A stretch of DNA of 64,000 nt from NCBI GenBank assembly GCA_020881915.1, contig JAJFPB010000001.1, positions 3,162,001 through 3,226,000 of the forward strand, read 5' to 3'. The stretch's first letter is position 1. Each line of letters starts with the position of its first letter. The notes under the pieces were generated by a model. It was not told the DNA's origin. It saw only the letters and a list, made by a program, of their open reading frames with translations, and searched no databases. The translations under genes and the position numbers were made by a program. Source of the stretch: Paramyrothecium sp. XJ0827 (taxonomy: Eukaryota > Ascomycota > Sordariomycetes > Hypocreales > Stachybotryaceae). Below are positions 53,878 through 64,000 of this stretch, piece by piece.

Positions 53878-55227
53878 ATGTTGGACCTGCATGTCTGGGG
53901 CGAGGCCCTTGGCCTGCCGTCCATTGACCCCGAGTGCCTCGCCATTATCACGTACCTTCACAACGCTTTGCCCAGCACCGATTGGCGCCTCATCCCTAGC
54001 AATGACCCCTCAATCGCTCCATCAAGTAAGTGTTGTACTGGTCACACCTTCTATCCTCGGCGTCTTGGAGGAGGCCCTAACCGGGTAACAGACCTGCTGC
54101 CCGCATTGAACCACGACGGCGTCTGGACAAGCGGCTATCGGCCTATAGTTGACTACCTCACATCCAGGTCACTATGCAAAGACCTCGACGCCGATCTCCA
54201 GCCTGCCCAGGAAGCCGATGTTGTCGCGTACAGCGCATACCTCGCTGCACACGCTGGCCCTCTCGTTGATCTGTCCCTCTACGTCTCGGCCGCCAACTGG
54301 TCTGGCGCCACGCGGCCCGCGTACAGCAAGCTGCTGCGCTTCCCGCTGACATGGACTGTCCCGCCGCTGATCCGGGCCGAGGCCATCCAGCGCGCCGAGC
54401 ATCTAGGACTTGCCGAGCTTGACAGGGACTTCGACCCCAACGGAGGGTTGCATCTCTCCGCAGGCCGAGACGCCCTACCAGAGACGTTTCGGCGACATTT
54501 TCCGCTGCAGACGAAGAAGACGGTCACGGAGGAGATGACGCCAGAACAGGCAGCTGCCATTAGGATATTTGGCTTGGCAGAGAACTGCTTCAATGATCTG
54601 GAGGCTTTGATTGGTGACAAACCCCGATGCTTCAAGGAAACACCCATCTCCTCCTTGGATTGTCTGGCCTTTGCTTACTTGGCCCTCATGAGGGAACCGT
54701 CTGTCCCTCGACCCTTCCTGAGAGACTGCATGCAACAATCTTCTCCACGCCTGTGGAGGTACGTCGATGAGGTATTGAGCACGGTCTCTGGGGGCCAAGG
54801 CGAGATCCCCTTGGCCTTGCCGGAGCCCGTGGGCTGGAGTCGAGCTGTGGCGCGAAATGTCGACACGGTGATGTATCACGTACCGACCTTGGGCGAGCAC
54901 TACGCTGGCGAAGTGCGACGACGGGCCGAGAAGGGCATCAAGGGTATTGACCAGAGGGTCGTACTTCTCACTACGAGCTTCATGCTGACCGGCATGGCTT
55001 TGAGCTATGGCTTCCACCTGTACAAGTCACTACTTCCCTTTGGGGCTAGGTTGCAAACCTGGAAGCCTTCACAGAGGGGCTCAAAGTTGAGCCAATTTGG
55101 AGAGCTTGGAAATATGTTGAGCAGTGCGATGGGCCCGTATCAACCACAACCGCAAGGCTTTGGCCCCGGCCCAACATCTAATATTGGTTCATCTCGCCTT
55201 GTTGAGACAGACTCGGACATTGACTAA
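53878..55227 (+). CDS. SAM37: SAM complex subunit Sam37 (metaxin family)
   Basis: Outer-membrane protein of the mitochondrial sorting and assembly machinery that releases beta-barrel precursors from Sam50. Two exons, 53878-54025 and 54092-55227, giving 427 residues. The 66-bp intron (GTAAGT ... GGTAACAG) is a multiple of three without a stop, so the unspliced frame also stays open; splicing restores SNLLPALNHDGVWTSGYRPI, the metaxin/GST-like core. The N-terminus MLDLHVWGEALGLPSIDPEC is typical. A glutathione-transferase-like helical domain extends to about residue 320, and a hydrophobic stretch near 365-385 (LLTTSFMLTGMALSYGFHLY) is the likely membrane anchor. Confidence 0.9.
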   Translation: MLDLHVWGEALGLPSIDPECLAIITYLHNALPSTDWRLIPSNDPSIAPSSKCCTGHTFYPRRLGGGPNRVTDLLPALNHDGVWTSGYRPIVDYLTSRSLCKDLDADLQPAQEADVVAYSAYLAAHAGPLVDLSLYVSAANWSGATRPAYSKLLRFPLTWTVPPLIRAEAIQRAEHLGLAELDRDFDPNGGLHLSAGRDALPETFRRHFPLQTKKTVTEEMTPEQAAAIRIFGLAENCFNDLEALIGDKPRCFKETPISSLDCLAFAYLALMREPSVPRPFLRDCMQQSSPRLWRYVDEVLSTVSGGQGEIPLALPEPVGWSRAVARNVDTVMYHVPTLGEHYAGEVRRRAEKGIKGIDQRVVLLTTSFMLTGMALSYGFHLYKSLLPFGARLQTWKPSQRGSKLSQFGELGNMLSSAMGPYQPQPQGFGPGPTSNIGSSRLVETDSDID

Positions 55228-55387
55228 ACCAGATATTGCTTCATAGTTTGTTAGATTACAGGAGATATACCCTTTGTTGACCTTTTTCACCTTTTATCAA
55301 TACCCGTGTAGTGTGTGATGCTTTTACGATCGGCTACTTCGAAGCCCCCGCCTGCTTGAGATGCGGAACAATATGCGATATTCCTCT

Positions 55388-56816
55388 CTATATCTGCTTG
55401 ATCTCTTTACCGACCATTTCCGGCCTCGTTACCTCCCACTCGTCCCTAAGTACGGCAAATGCCAAGTCTGTCACCAGCAGACTTTGTCCTAGACTCCAGA
55501 CCAAGGTGATGGCGTAGAAGAAGTTCGCATTTCCGCTACCGGCATATATCCAAAGATGATAGAACGCCGGGCCCAGGAAGGTCGCGTACAGAATTGTTGA
55601 AGTAGCGACGAAAGTGTAGCGCATAAGAGGGAGGACGTGCCTAAATAGCGGGAGTAGGCCCAAGAATAGACTTGTGTCGGAAATGGACGGATATGGCTTG
55701 AAGATGGAGAATATGCCCAGTAACAAGGTCAAGGCGGCAAGAGGCTGCGAGCGGATGCGAATGGAGAGTCCTCCAACGTAGGTGGTGAGATGCAACCAGA
55801 ATACCGCAAGGAAGAACGCTCGGAACGAATCAAACATCTCGATAAAAAAGTACCACCACAAACCAGCATTCGGCGTCAGATCGGAGAGTGTAAGTTGAAT
55901 GCCATAGGTGCGCGAGAGGAACTCCCAGGAGTTGCCTGTCAACACATATGATAGACACAGGAGACAGCCCAGAAATCCGACAAAGGAGCCGAGCGTGCCA
56001 ACTATAAACTTCGCAGCCGATCCCTCAACCCGGCGTTTCTCTTCGGGCCATCGATCGTATGCGAGAAGCAGGAGGGGCGGAAGTAGTAGAATCGGATACA
56101 TGGAGAGGTAAGACGCGAAGGCGAGCGCCAAAACGGCGCTGACGGGAGATCCGTGGATGGCTTTGGAGATGGCGTGAAGGATGGCGCAGTTGGTGAAGAC
56201 GCTGCTCGGGCGGCCAATGCAGGCGGCAATGGTCAATGGGTTGAAGAGAAAGCTGGCAGCAACACGTTAGGATTCCTCTGTCCAGCTACGACCTCGACAA
56301 GCACTTACGCTGCGGCGACGAGAAGTCCGCTGGTGCGCTTTGCCTTCCGCGGGGACGTGAAAAGCCGCGATTGGCCAGCCTCGCCAGAGTTGGCAATCTT
56401 GACCAGAGCATCGGCGCTCAGGAGGTCGACGGCGATGTAGAGAAGGGCAGTGAAGATGGGCCAGCTCTTCACGTCGGGGAGGAGGGAGAAGAGAGGCAGT
56501 AATAGTGGTGCTTGGTGGTAGACACCGCCATCGTACGGCGAAACATTGTGGTTGTAAAGGAATAAACCTTCTTGTACTATGTGCCGAGCCCACGGTTAGC
56601 ATATCTGTCACGTTTCCCTCTGGTGCTCTCGAGGTCTTGGGGTGGACGTCGCAATGGCGGCTTACATCGCTTGAAGCTCGTGACAGGCGTCGAGATCTCG
56701 ACGCGACCAGTCAACAGGTCCGGTAGACCGGGGAAGGCGACAAAGAGGACGAGCCGTAACAGGGCGGCGCCAGCATAGATGCTGGCCTTGCCTCGCAAGC
56801 TCATGTTTGTGGGCAT
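55388..56816 (-). CDS. GAB1: GPI transamidase subunit Gab1 / PIG-U
   Basis: Multi-pass ER protein of the complex that attaches GPI anchors to proteins. Three exons: 56816-56666, 56576-56309 and 56252-55388, giving 427 residues with the start at MPTNMSLRGK. The frame is open upstream, and an ATG at 56918 would add 34 residues. Landmarks: FPGLPDLLTGRVEISTPVTS then FKRLQEGLFLYNHNVSPYDG across the first junction, GGVYHQAPLLLP, and FLFNPLTIAACIGRPSSVFT across the second. About eight to ten hydrophobic segments. Introns are 89 and 56 bp. Divergent from pescadillo. Confidence 0.92.
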
Positions 56817-57219
56817 GGCATTCTCGAACCGAGCATGGTCAGCGGAGGAAGGGGTTTCGAACGGCGGAGGCCACTTGGCGACAGGCTGAAGTGGAGGTTC
56901 CGACAGCTGCCTTGTCATCCCGCAGCTTGCGCTGAGCTCCGGGGAACTGCGGCCCCTGAAGCCCACCCGCGCAGCAGCGCATTGTGTGCTGAAGCCTTAG
57001 GCGGTTCGGTGGGCTGGGCGGTGAAGCTTCCTGGACCCTCTGGAGGGCCGCCGCTATGCCTGTTGGGGCGCTGGCTGCGGGCGGTGGCCCGTGGCATTAA
57101 ATTTTCTCAGTCCAAAAGAGAAAAAAAAAAGTTGCAGGACTAACTACTGCCCCGCCAGTACATTTTGCGACGGAAGCCGATCCCAAAACCTCATCGTCTT
57201 TCTCAAGCAATTGCGCACC
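56817..57219. promoter_or_regulatory. Divergent promoter GAB1 / NOP7
   Basis: 403 bp between start codons. Contains a run of ten A (57121-57130) on the NOP7 side; nothing else distinctive. Confidence 0.4.
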
Positions 57220-59193
57220 ATGGGCCGCATCAAGAAGAAGGGCCAGGCCGGCGCGGCCAAGAACTACGTTACGCGAAACCAGGCCATTCGAAAGCTGCAA
57301 ATCAGCTTGCCCGACTTCCGCAAGCTCTGCATCTGGAAGGGCATCTACCCACGCGAGCCTCGCAGCAAGAAGAAGGTCTCCAAGTCGTCGACCGCCTCCA
57401 CGACCTTCTACTACGCCAAGGATATCCAGTACCTTCTCCATGAGCCGCTTCTGCAGAAGTTCCGCGACCAGAAAGTTCTCGAGAAGAAGATCTCGAGGGC
57501 CCTGGGCCGTGGCGATGTCTCGGACGCTGCCCGCCTTGACGGCAACGCTCTCAGGCCCGAGAAGACGGGCAAGCCGCGATACACTCTCGATCATGTTGTC
57601 CGCGAGCGGTACCCGACCTTCGTCGATGCGCTGAGAGACCTGGATGATTGCCTTTCCATGCTGTTCCTTTTCGCCAACCTCCCCTCGACCTCGGCGGTTC
57701 CGGCCAAGATGATTGCCAGGTGTGAGCGGTTGTGCCTGGAGTTCCAGCACTACCTGATTGTCTCGCGAAGCCTCACCAAGTCGTTCTTGTCCATCAAGGG
57801 TATCTACTACCAGGCGAATATCCAGGGCGAGGATGTCCTTTGGCTGGTGCCTTACAAGTTCAACCAGCGCATTGTCGGCGACGTGGATTTCAGAATCATG
57901 GGCACCTTTGTCGAGTTCTACATGACCCTCCTCGGCTTCGTCAACTTCCGTCTTTACACTTCCATTGGCGTGAAGTACCCCCCGAAGTTCGACCTGGTCA
58001 AGGACGAAAACGCTGCTGAGCTGGGCGCTTTCACTCTTGAGGGCAAGACTCTTGTCGGCGCCGAAGAGGCCCAGCAACAGATCGAAGGCACCACACACAA
58101 GCCGGACCCCAAGGTACAGGCTGCTGTCAACAAGGTCATCAAGACCATCGCGAATGGTGAAGATGCAACCGAAGGCGCAGATGACGAGGCGGAGGCTGCA
58201 CAGGAAGACACAGAGGCCATTGACAAGTTCGAGCCCGCCGCCCCTGGAGGCGATGTCCTGGTTCAGCCCTCTGCCGATGCCAGCAGCGCCGGATCACTAT
58301 TCTCCAAGTACACATTCTTCCTGTCTCGTGAAACTCCTCGTCAGCCACTGGAATTGCTACTCAAGGCCTTTGGCTGCAAGCGAGTGGGCTGGGACGCCGT
58401 CCTGGGTGACGGAGCATTCACCACCAACGAACTCGATCCTGCCATTACGCACCAGATCGTGGATCGGCCGCCCATACAGGCGTCTGCGGATGATGAGGAT
58501 GATGCTGAAGATAACCAGACCTCACAGAAACTGGCTGCCAACCGTCGTGTACCTGGGCGGACTTATGTTCAGCCTCAGTGGGTTTGGGACAGCATCAATG
58601 ACGGAGAACTGAAAGAGCCCCATCTTTACGCTCCAGGAACTTCATTACCGCCCCATTTGAGTCCGTTCGTGCAGCAAGTGCGCGGCGCGTATGACCCTAC
58701 GATACCGCTCGAGGAGCAGGAGCCGGAGCTCGAGGCTCTGGAGGCAGAGGATGATGAAGCGGAGGCGGAGGATGACCTGAACGCCACCGCCGAGGGCATG
58801 GACGTCGCAGAGTCAGAAGACGAGGATGAAGAGGACGAGGAGGAAGGTGACGAGGAGATGGATGAAATATCAGAAGACGAGGGCGAGGGCGATGAGTCAG
58901 ACGATGAAGCTGTGCAGCGCCAGATGGAGTTGGAGGCTGAGCTGGTTGGCCAGACGGTCAAGTCCAAGGCGACGGATCGCAAGGCCAAGGCGAAGGAGGA
59001 GGCACGAAAAGCTTTGACGAAGAAGAGCCAGGAGGAGGCGGAGGAGCTGGAGCGCGCCAAGGGCATGTTGAGCAAGAAGAAGCGCAAGCTGTACGAGCAG
59101 ATGATCTACACCAACAACAAGAAGAGCGCCGAGGACCAGAAGCTCCGCCAGAAGCGGAGAAAGTTGGAGAAGGCGAAGGGCAAGGCGGCGTAA
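57220..59193 (+). CDS. NOP7: Pescadillo homologue Nop7
   Basis: Component of the PeBoW complex (Nop7-Erb1-Ytm1) needed for 27S pre-rRNA processing and 60S assembly. 657 residues in one exon, start at [20 protein letters not shown] (57220); the in-frame sequence upstream of this is 5' UTR. Pescadillo N-domain at about 5-280 ([24 protein letters not shown]-like [20 protein letters not shown]). BRCT domain about 357-485 ([20 protein letters not shown], then [16 protein letters not shown]). Very acidic stretch about 495-575 and a basic C-terminal coil ending [13 protein letters not shown]. Confidence 0.97.
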   Translation: MGRIKKKGQAGAAKNYVTRNQAIRKLQISLPDFRKLCIWKGIYPREPRSKKKVSKSSTASTTFYYAKDIQYLLHEPLLQKFRDQKVLEKKISRALGRGDVSDAARLDGNALRPEKTGKPRYTLDHVVRERYPTFVDALRDLDDCLSMLFLFANLPSTSAVPAKMIARCERLCLEFQHYLIVSRSLTKSFLSIKGIYYQANIQGEDVLWLVPYKFNQRIVGDVDFRIMGTFVEFYMTLLGFVNFRLYTSIGVKYPPKFDLVKDENAAELGAFTLEGKTLVGAEEAQQQIEGTTHKPDPKVQAAVNKVIKTIANGEDATEGADDEAEAAQEDTEAIDKFEPAAPGGDVLVQPSADASSAGSLFSKYTFFLSRETPRQPLELLLKAFGCKRVGWDAVLGDGAFTTNELDPAITHQIVDRPPIQASADDEDDAEDNQTSQKLAANRRVPGRTYVQPQWVWDSINDGELKEPHLYAPGTSLPPHLSPFVQQVRGAYDPTIPLEEQEPELEALEAEDDEAEAEDDLNATAEGMDVAESEDEDEEDEEEGDEEMDEISEDEGEGDESDDEAVQRQMELEAELVGQTVKSKATDRKAKAKEEARKALTKKSQEEAEELERAKGMLSKKKRKLYEQMIYTNNKKSAEDQKLRQKRRKLEKAKGKAA

Positions 59194-59524
59194 CGTAAAA
59201 GGCCAAAACGAGGGTAATCCCAAGGACAATTTGTTTATACATAGAACCATCGGCGTTGTGCATGAAATAGTCAAATTCGTGTTCTCCATGTTTGAGGTCC
59301 TGATGCGATATGTGACTGTTTAATGTGAAGTCAATATTGTACTGCTATGAAACTGGAGCTACTGTGAGGTTACCTCGTACAATCTTTTTCCCGCTACCCT
59401 TCGCCCAACTTTACTCAATGACACTCTCACCCCACGACTCATCCCTAACGTCTCTCCAGCGCCCTGCTTCCAACGCTTTCGTTATCTCGATAAGGAGGAC
59501 CTAAAAATCTCAAAAAATCCAGCG

Positions 59525-59593
59525 ATGCGTCAAGAGTCTGAATCCAGCCAGCAGCAGCAGCAGCAGCAGCAGCGTGACGGTGTGACGCTCTAA
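59525..59593 (+). promoter_or_regulatory. Poly-Q upstream ORF in the Rrn9 5' leader
   Basis: ATG at 59525 opens 22 codons (MRQESESS, eight Q, RDGVTL) and ends at TAA 59591-59593, four bases before the main ATG at 59598, in a different frame. If the leader includes it, ribosomes must bypass it or reinitiate; it is a plausible translational control element. Confidence 0.55.
59549..59572 (+). repeat. (CAG)8 microsatellite
   Basis: Eight uninterrupted CAG triplets inside the upstream ORF. Confidence 0.95.
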
Positions 59594-59597
59594 AAAC

Positions 59598-61683
59598 ATG
59601 GAACCACGAGCTCCCGAGTGGGATCTGGACAGCGACGAGATCGCTTCTGTCGCCTCTGATGAGCTACCTGAAAACCGACCCAACCGCTGGGCCGGACCAA
59701 AGTCGACCTGGCGCACATTGACCGCGGAAGAGCGGCTCCTGTGGCAGACGTTGAAGCAGCTCCGTGACCAGGACCTGGCCGTTCATCTGTACGACGCCTT
59801 TGCCCTTAAGAAGCGAGGCAGAAACACGGAGACGGCACAGGATCTGCTGGTACAGACCGTGAGTCCGATCTTTGTGATGCAACAAGCCAGGGATGAACTC
59901 ATCTGCGCGTGGCTGCACCACACATCTTCAGACTGTGGGACGAATACTAACGGCAAAATAGGACGATGGCCAAGAAGCGGTTTGGGCGCCTCCCAGGATA
60001 TGGACGGCCTGGCCCCTCAAGGAGCGCCATGTACCACTAGAGGGCTTGATCAAGAAGACAGACGACGAAGACGAGCAGTTTACGTTTCGAAAGGAGGAAC
60101 AAGTCATGCCCAGCACCGAACTCGAGGCGGAGTTGAGCGCCACCATTCTCGGCCAAGCAAAAGACCGATTTCTCAAGAGGCAACGCAAGGCGCCAGCCCC
60201 GATAGTGTCCATAGAGACGGCGACGCCGCTGGAAGGCGTCGACAGCAGTAGTCAACAGCTGCCCCCGCTCGCATCTTCCGCGCCCGCCTCGCCCTCAGTG
60301 GCATCCGGCGACGAGAGCGAGCGCAGGGACGTGCAAGACCCCCTCGACAGGCTCGGGAAAGCCACGCAGGACTTTGAGCCCGTGGTGTCGGCCAACGACG
60401 ACATGTCCTTTGGCCTTCTGCGGCCATCGGTCCGCCACATCCTGTCGCAGCTGGACAAGACGCTGACCATCCTCCACAACTCCCGCGTCGCCGGCCTCGG
60501 CTACCTCTCCGACTCGACGACGGAAGACGAGAGCGACAGCGGCACGCCGCGCAAGAAGAAGCGCGGCCGCCCCCGCGCGGCTTGGCAGTACAGCGGCACC
60601 ACGTCTCCTGATTCCCGCGCGACAACGCCGAAGGCCACCCGCCGCGGCCGCCCGCGCAAAGTGCACCTTCCGCAGGAGGGCGAGACGCACGACGACATGC
60701 TCCACCGCGTGGCCCGCGAGTCCCACCGCCGCCTCCCGCTGCTCGCCAAGGACAGGGACGCCGCCTTCGAGGAGTGGATGCTCCGGGGCGAGCAGGAGGA
60801 GGCCGCGCAGCGCGCCGCGACCCCGCAGTCCGCGGGAGGGCCGGACATCACCGACGAGGGGGAGGAAAACCCCACGCTCAACGTCGAGAAGAAGCTGGCG
60901 AGGTGGGGCCTGAGGGACTGGAGCGACGTGCTGGGCGCGGCCGCTCTGGCGGGCTTCCCGCGCGATGCGATAGCCAGGGCCACCAAGAGGTGTGCCGACC
61001 TGTTCGGCGAGGGCATGGTGGTGAGGCACTTGGACGAGGTGCCCACGGCTCGAGGGACGGGCACGTATAATGTTGAATACCGCCCGGAGCCCATTCGCCT
61101 ATCATCAGAAGGAGAGGACTCCGACAACAGCATGGGCGACGATGATGCCCACCTCCGCCACCGCCGCATCGCCTCCCGCCGCGCATCACTCGCCCGCTCC
61201 AGCCAGGGCTCCGAGTCCGGCTCGCCCTCTGTCAGCGGCCGCGCCGGCCGCTCGCCGCACACGCACTCCCGGTCGCAGTCGCGGTCGCGCTCCCGCTCCC
61301 GCTCGGCCGCCGGCCAGTTCTTCTGCCCCGTGACGTCGTGCGAGCGCGCCGCCAGCGGCTTCACCCGCCGCGCGAACCTGGCGCGCCACGTGCAGCTCGT
61401 CCACGGCGGCGACGGCAGCGCCCGCGGGGGTTCTGCGGGTGCGGGTGCCGGCGCCGGCGCCGTGGACACGGACAATGACGGCGACGGGGACGACGAGGAC
61501 GACGAGTTCGTCGGCGCGGTGCACGTCGACGGCTTCCTGAGGCCCATCGTGCCCAGCAGGGGATGGAGGGGCGAGGACGTCGTACTGAGGAAGAAGAAGA
61601 GCTACTACGCGGACAGGCGGTTCACGGGGCGTAGCCCGCGGAGCCGCCGCACGAGCGCGGACGAAGGAGACTCGAGTGCATGA
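59598..61683 (+). CDS. RRN9: Rrn9-domain RNA polymerase I factor with AT-hooks and a zinc finger
   Basis: Two exons, 59598-59858 and 59962-61683, joined in phase 0 across a 103-bp intron (GTGAGT, branch ACTAAC, AATAG), giving 660 residues. The N-terminal block RPNRWAGPKSTWRTLTAEER ... QLRDQDLAVHLYDAFALKKR (about 27-75) matches the Rrn9 domain of the Pol I upstream activating factor. Further on are two AT-hook cores (KKRGRPRAA near 320, RRGRPRKV near 350), a globular region (NVEKKLARWGLRDWSDVLGA) resembling a SAM-like helical fold, an Arg/Ser run, and a C2H2-like finger CPVTSC...RHVQLVH (about 542-568). Yeast Rrn9 is much shorter, so the DNA-binding additions are a filamentous-fungal feature or a lineage extension. 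Binding to rDNA promoters is inferred. Confidence 0.82.
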
Positions 61684-62072
61684 GGAGCGAGCGGACTGCG
61701 CGGCTGTTGTTCCTCAACTTGTCCGCGCCACATACATTGCAGGCAGTCTCGCTCCTTGTCACTACTCCTGGCCTCATGCATGTGTTCACGTCATTTGGCG
61801 AGGCAAAGTAAAATAGTCCAACTTAGTATGGCACTTCGTATTGAATACCCAATAACATTATCATCTGAAATAAGTTTGAATCATTGAAGCCAAAAGGGGT
61901 ATCAACTGCTCAATAGCCCTGATATCATCACCAAGAAACGATTCGTTCGACACCCTGAAAGTTTACCGCGGCCAAACAGTCCCTCGTTCTACAAACGCCC
62001 CAACGCCCTTCCCGATGCTTGTAATCCCCCGCCCTGCAAAAAGCTCACTGGCGAACGCCTTTTCCTTTCGCG
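61684..62072. other. Convergent 3' spacer
   Basis: 389 bp between the Rrn9 gene and kinesin-5 stops; no gene seen. Confidence 0.6.
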
Positions 62073-64000
62073 TTAATTCAGGCGCGGACTCTTCCTCTTC
62101 GCGATGCTCTCGTCAAACGACGCCAACGGGAGGTTCTCCCTGCCCTCGACCAGCATGCCCAGGCTCTGCTTCTTCATCCCGCGGGTGACGCGTGAGCTGC
62201 GCTTAAACAGCGGCATCGTGTGCTCCGCGGGCATGGACATGGTGCTGGCGCGAGGGTCGAAGTTGATGGCGCCGGTGGTGAGGTTGGCTGTGACGTTGGG
62301 GTTCACCTCGCGCAGGCTTATGTTGAGCACGCTTCTGTCAAGGACAGTGGCGTTTGATAACCGCGAGGGTGAGTCCTCATGCTTAACCAGGTCGAGGTCC
62401 GCAAACACAAGAGTGTTGTCACGGTCGCCGCTCTCACCGTTCTCAGTATCATCGTTAGCCACTGATGACTCCTCCTCCGTACTAGTGATGACACGGTCGG
62501 TTCCCTGAGTTCGAGGAAGCCTGGTCGGGTATTGATATTGCACCTTTTGGGGCGTATCCCCGGTCGGCTGGTACTCGTGGAGAGCGGTGCCCGAGATGCC
62601 TTCGCGAAGGTTTGCTAGAGGCTGGCAAAGTTGTGAATCAAGAGGGCTTAGGCTGTCGTGGAGATCATTGGTGTCGGATTCCATTTCCTCGCCCAGATTC
62701 TGAACTCGGTCAAACGTCGTTTTATAATGAGCGGAGATATTGCCAAAGGACTGCTCGACTGTGTTCGAGAGTGCCTGGATATATTGGCCCTGAACCTCGT
62801 GCTGGTTGTTGTTCTCGGATCTTGCTCGAGTGACGAAATCATCCAGAGCCTCCATCTGGCAATCGAGGTCCTCAATTTGCTCGTCGACAGCACGTGTTGT
62901 TTCCGCGTGTACTGACTTCGCCGTGTTCTGAATAGCAGTGCTCTGTTCATTCGCAGCCGTCCAATCATCCTTCAGTTTATTCTTCAGTTGGTCACGAGAC
63001 TTCTTGACATCCTCGAGCAAGTCCTTTTGTTTCTCTTCCCACGAGATCATTCCCTCACCGTAGGTGGCGACGGCGCCCTCGAGCGAGGAATTCGACTCAA
63101 CAATACTCTTTTGGACTTGGGCTGTGCGGTCCGCAAATCGTGCCTCCTGGGCCTCTGCCTGCGCGTTCACTAGGCCGGTAATTTGGATTAATAGCTTCTG
63201 GCGATCATCGGCGGCTTGCCGGCGCTCTTCTTCTATAGCCTCTTGCATCCGCGTGGAGATACTGTTGTTTTGCAGGACAATTGTACTTGTTGCAGTCTGG
63301 AGCTGCCGCCGTAGGCTATCCGATTCTGTTCGCTGGGCTGTAAGATGTCTTACAAGATCCTCAAAGATTGACTTGAAATCCTTGCCGATAGAGCTGTACG
63401 AGGAATGGAGCTGTGACTTGTTAGCAACTGCTGCGTCCAACAATGGAATACCATTATCATCTAACCTGATTGTGAAAGCTTGTCATTTCGCTCAGAACAT
63501 CCGCGGCGATTTTTTCGGCAGCCTGCGAGATGACGTTCAGACTCTGGCCGACGTGATCCTTGACTGTATCTCGGATAACCTTGATCTCCTCCAACACCTC
63601 GTCCATATCCTCTTTAGATTTTTGCCTTTGGTCGGTGAGCTGTTTCCTGGAATCGGCAAACACGCCAAGGTGCTCGTTCAAGAAGTTCTGTGTCGCTGAT
63701 AGCTTCTGTAATTCCTCACTGACAAAGGCCTCCATACGGCGTGACAGGCTGGTGATTTGCTCCCGCTGATCATCTTGAAACTCCTGAATCCGTCGCTCCA
63801 CCATCAACGTCACGTCGGCGACCTGAGACTGGGACGTGCCCCAAGTAGCTCGGTTGAGTGACTGCAGGTCCGACTTTCTCTTATTCTTCGCGTGGAGACC
63901 GCTCACATCTTTTGTTGTCCTGTTGAGTTTGTGAATCAACTCACCGCCAATCTCAGCGAGCTTCTCTTCCGTCTCTTGGTGCGCTTTCCTCAAATGTGTT
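62073..64000 (-). CDS. bimC: Kinesin-5 (BimC/Cut7), C-terminal part
   Basis: Tetrameric plus-end motor that separates spindle poles. Only the stalk and tail are in the window; the motor domain lies beyond position 64000. Exons here: 64000-63466 (continues off the edge) and 63410-62073, joined across a 55-bp intron (GTTAGA, branch TGCTAAC, TCACAG). That splice gives EMTSFHNQLHSSYSSIGKDF, as in other BimC proteins. Long coiled coil throughout (about 400 residues), with GLHAKNKRKSDLQSLNRATW upstream. The tail carries a BimC-box-like region (near LDRSVLNISLREVNPNVTAN) and a basic end AKRKSPRLN. Phosphorylation of the tail by Cdk1 is known in the family; a clear TPxK/R site is not certain here. 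Confidence 0.88.

Larger units (their letters stand above)
59194..59597. other. NOP7 3' flank and promoter/5' UTR of the Rrn9 gene
   Basis: 404 bp. Holds the upstream ORF and CAG run listed separately at its right end. No other feature. Confidence 0.55.

Noticed and set aside
57097..58098. 333-codon minus-strand frame opposite NOP7
   Set aside because: Antisense shadow; pescadillo is unambiguous.
60501..61547. 348-codon minus-strand frame opposite the Rrn9 gene
   Set aside because: Shadow of the GC-rich exon; composition is Ser/Arg/Pro noise.

Overview
The window is nuclear DNA of a filamentous ascomycete. Genes carry short (about 50-100 bp) GT-AG introns with CTAAC/CTGAC-type branch sites, intergenic spacers are a few hundred bases to 1.7 kb, and the proteins are fungal housekeeping families. 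The protein style (Spc7 with degenerate MELT repeats, BimC-type kinesin-5, Rrn9-domain factor, twin folylpolyglutamate synthases) and scattered TACCTTAGGTA-type palindromes suggest a Sordariomycete, probably Hypocreales. That placement is an inference. There is no rRNA, transposon ORF, CRISPR array or obvious viral element.

Layout. 0-3.4 kb: the 3' end of an unidentified gene and a membrane-anchored protein with 43-residue repeats. 4.7-9.2 kb: kinetochore protein Spc7, sharing a promoter region with ribosomal protein S11 (9.6-10.4 kb). 11-16.2 kb: a twin-CX9C protein, tRNA-Val(AAC), a tiny two-exon Cys-rich gene absent from any simple ORF list, and a Bud27/URI prefoldin-like protein. 16.7-17.7 kb: a protein with two GFA (CENP-V) domains. 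18.1-18.7 kb: a possible spliced short-peptide or non-coding transcript. 19.3-22.7 kb: two folylpolyglutamate synthase paralogues, tail to tail. 23.3-31.5 kb: MIC60, a Rab5 GTPase and the phosphoinositide phosphatase Sac1. 32-40.7 kb: a large tail-anchored protein of unknown role, mitochondrial isoleucyl-tRNA synthetase, and an unknown acidic protein.

40.7-53.9 kb is a 13.1-kb stretch with no convincing conserved coding sequence. It holds simple repeats, several GGTACC/ACCTTA clusters and one promoter-like and 3'-end-like pair (about 50.8-52.1 kb) that could bound a long non-coding or short-peptide transcript.

53.9-64 kb returns to dense housekeeping genes: SAM37/metaxin, the GPI transamidase subunit Gab1/PIG-U, pescadillo/Nop7, an Rrn9-domain Pol I factor with a poly-Q upstream ORF, and the C-terminal part of kinesin-5, cut by the window edge.

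Several genes share themes: mitochondrial biogenesis (MIC60, SAM37, IleRS, FPGS), ribosome biogenesis (S11, Nop7, Rrn9) and chromosome segregation (Spc7, kinesin-5). No arrangement suggests operon-like co-regulation. Exon coordinates were derived by hand from splice consensus, frame and remembered family alignments; no search was run.
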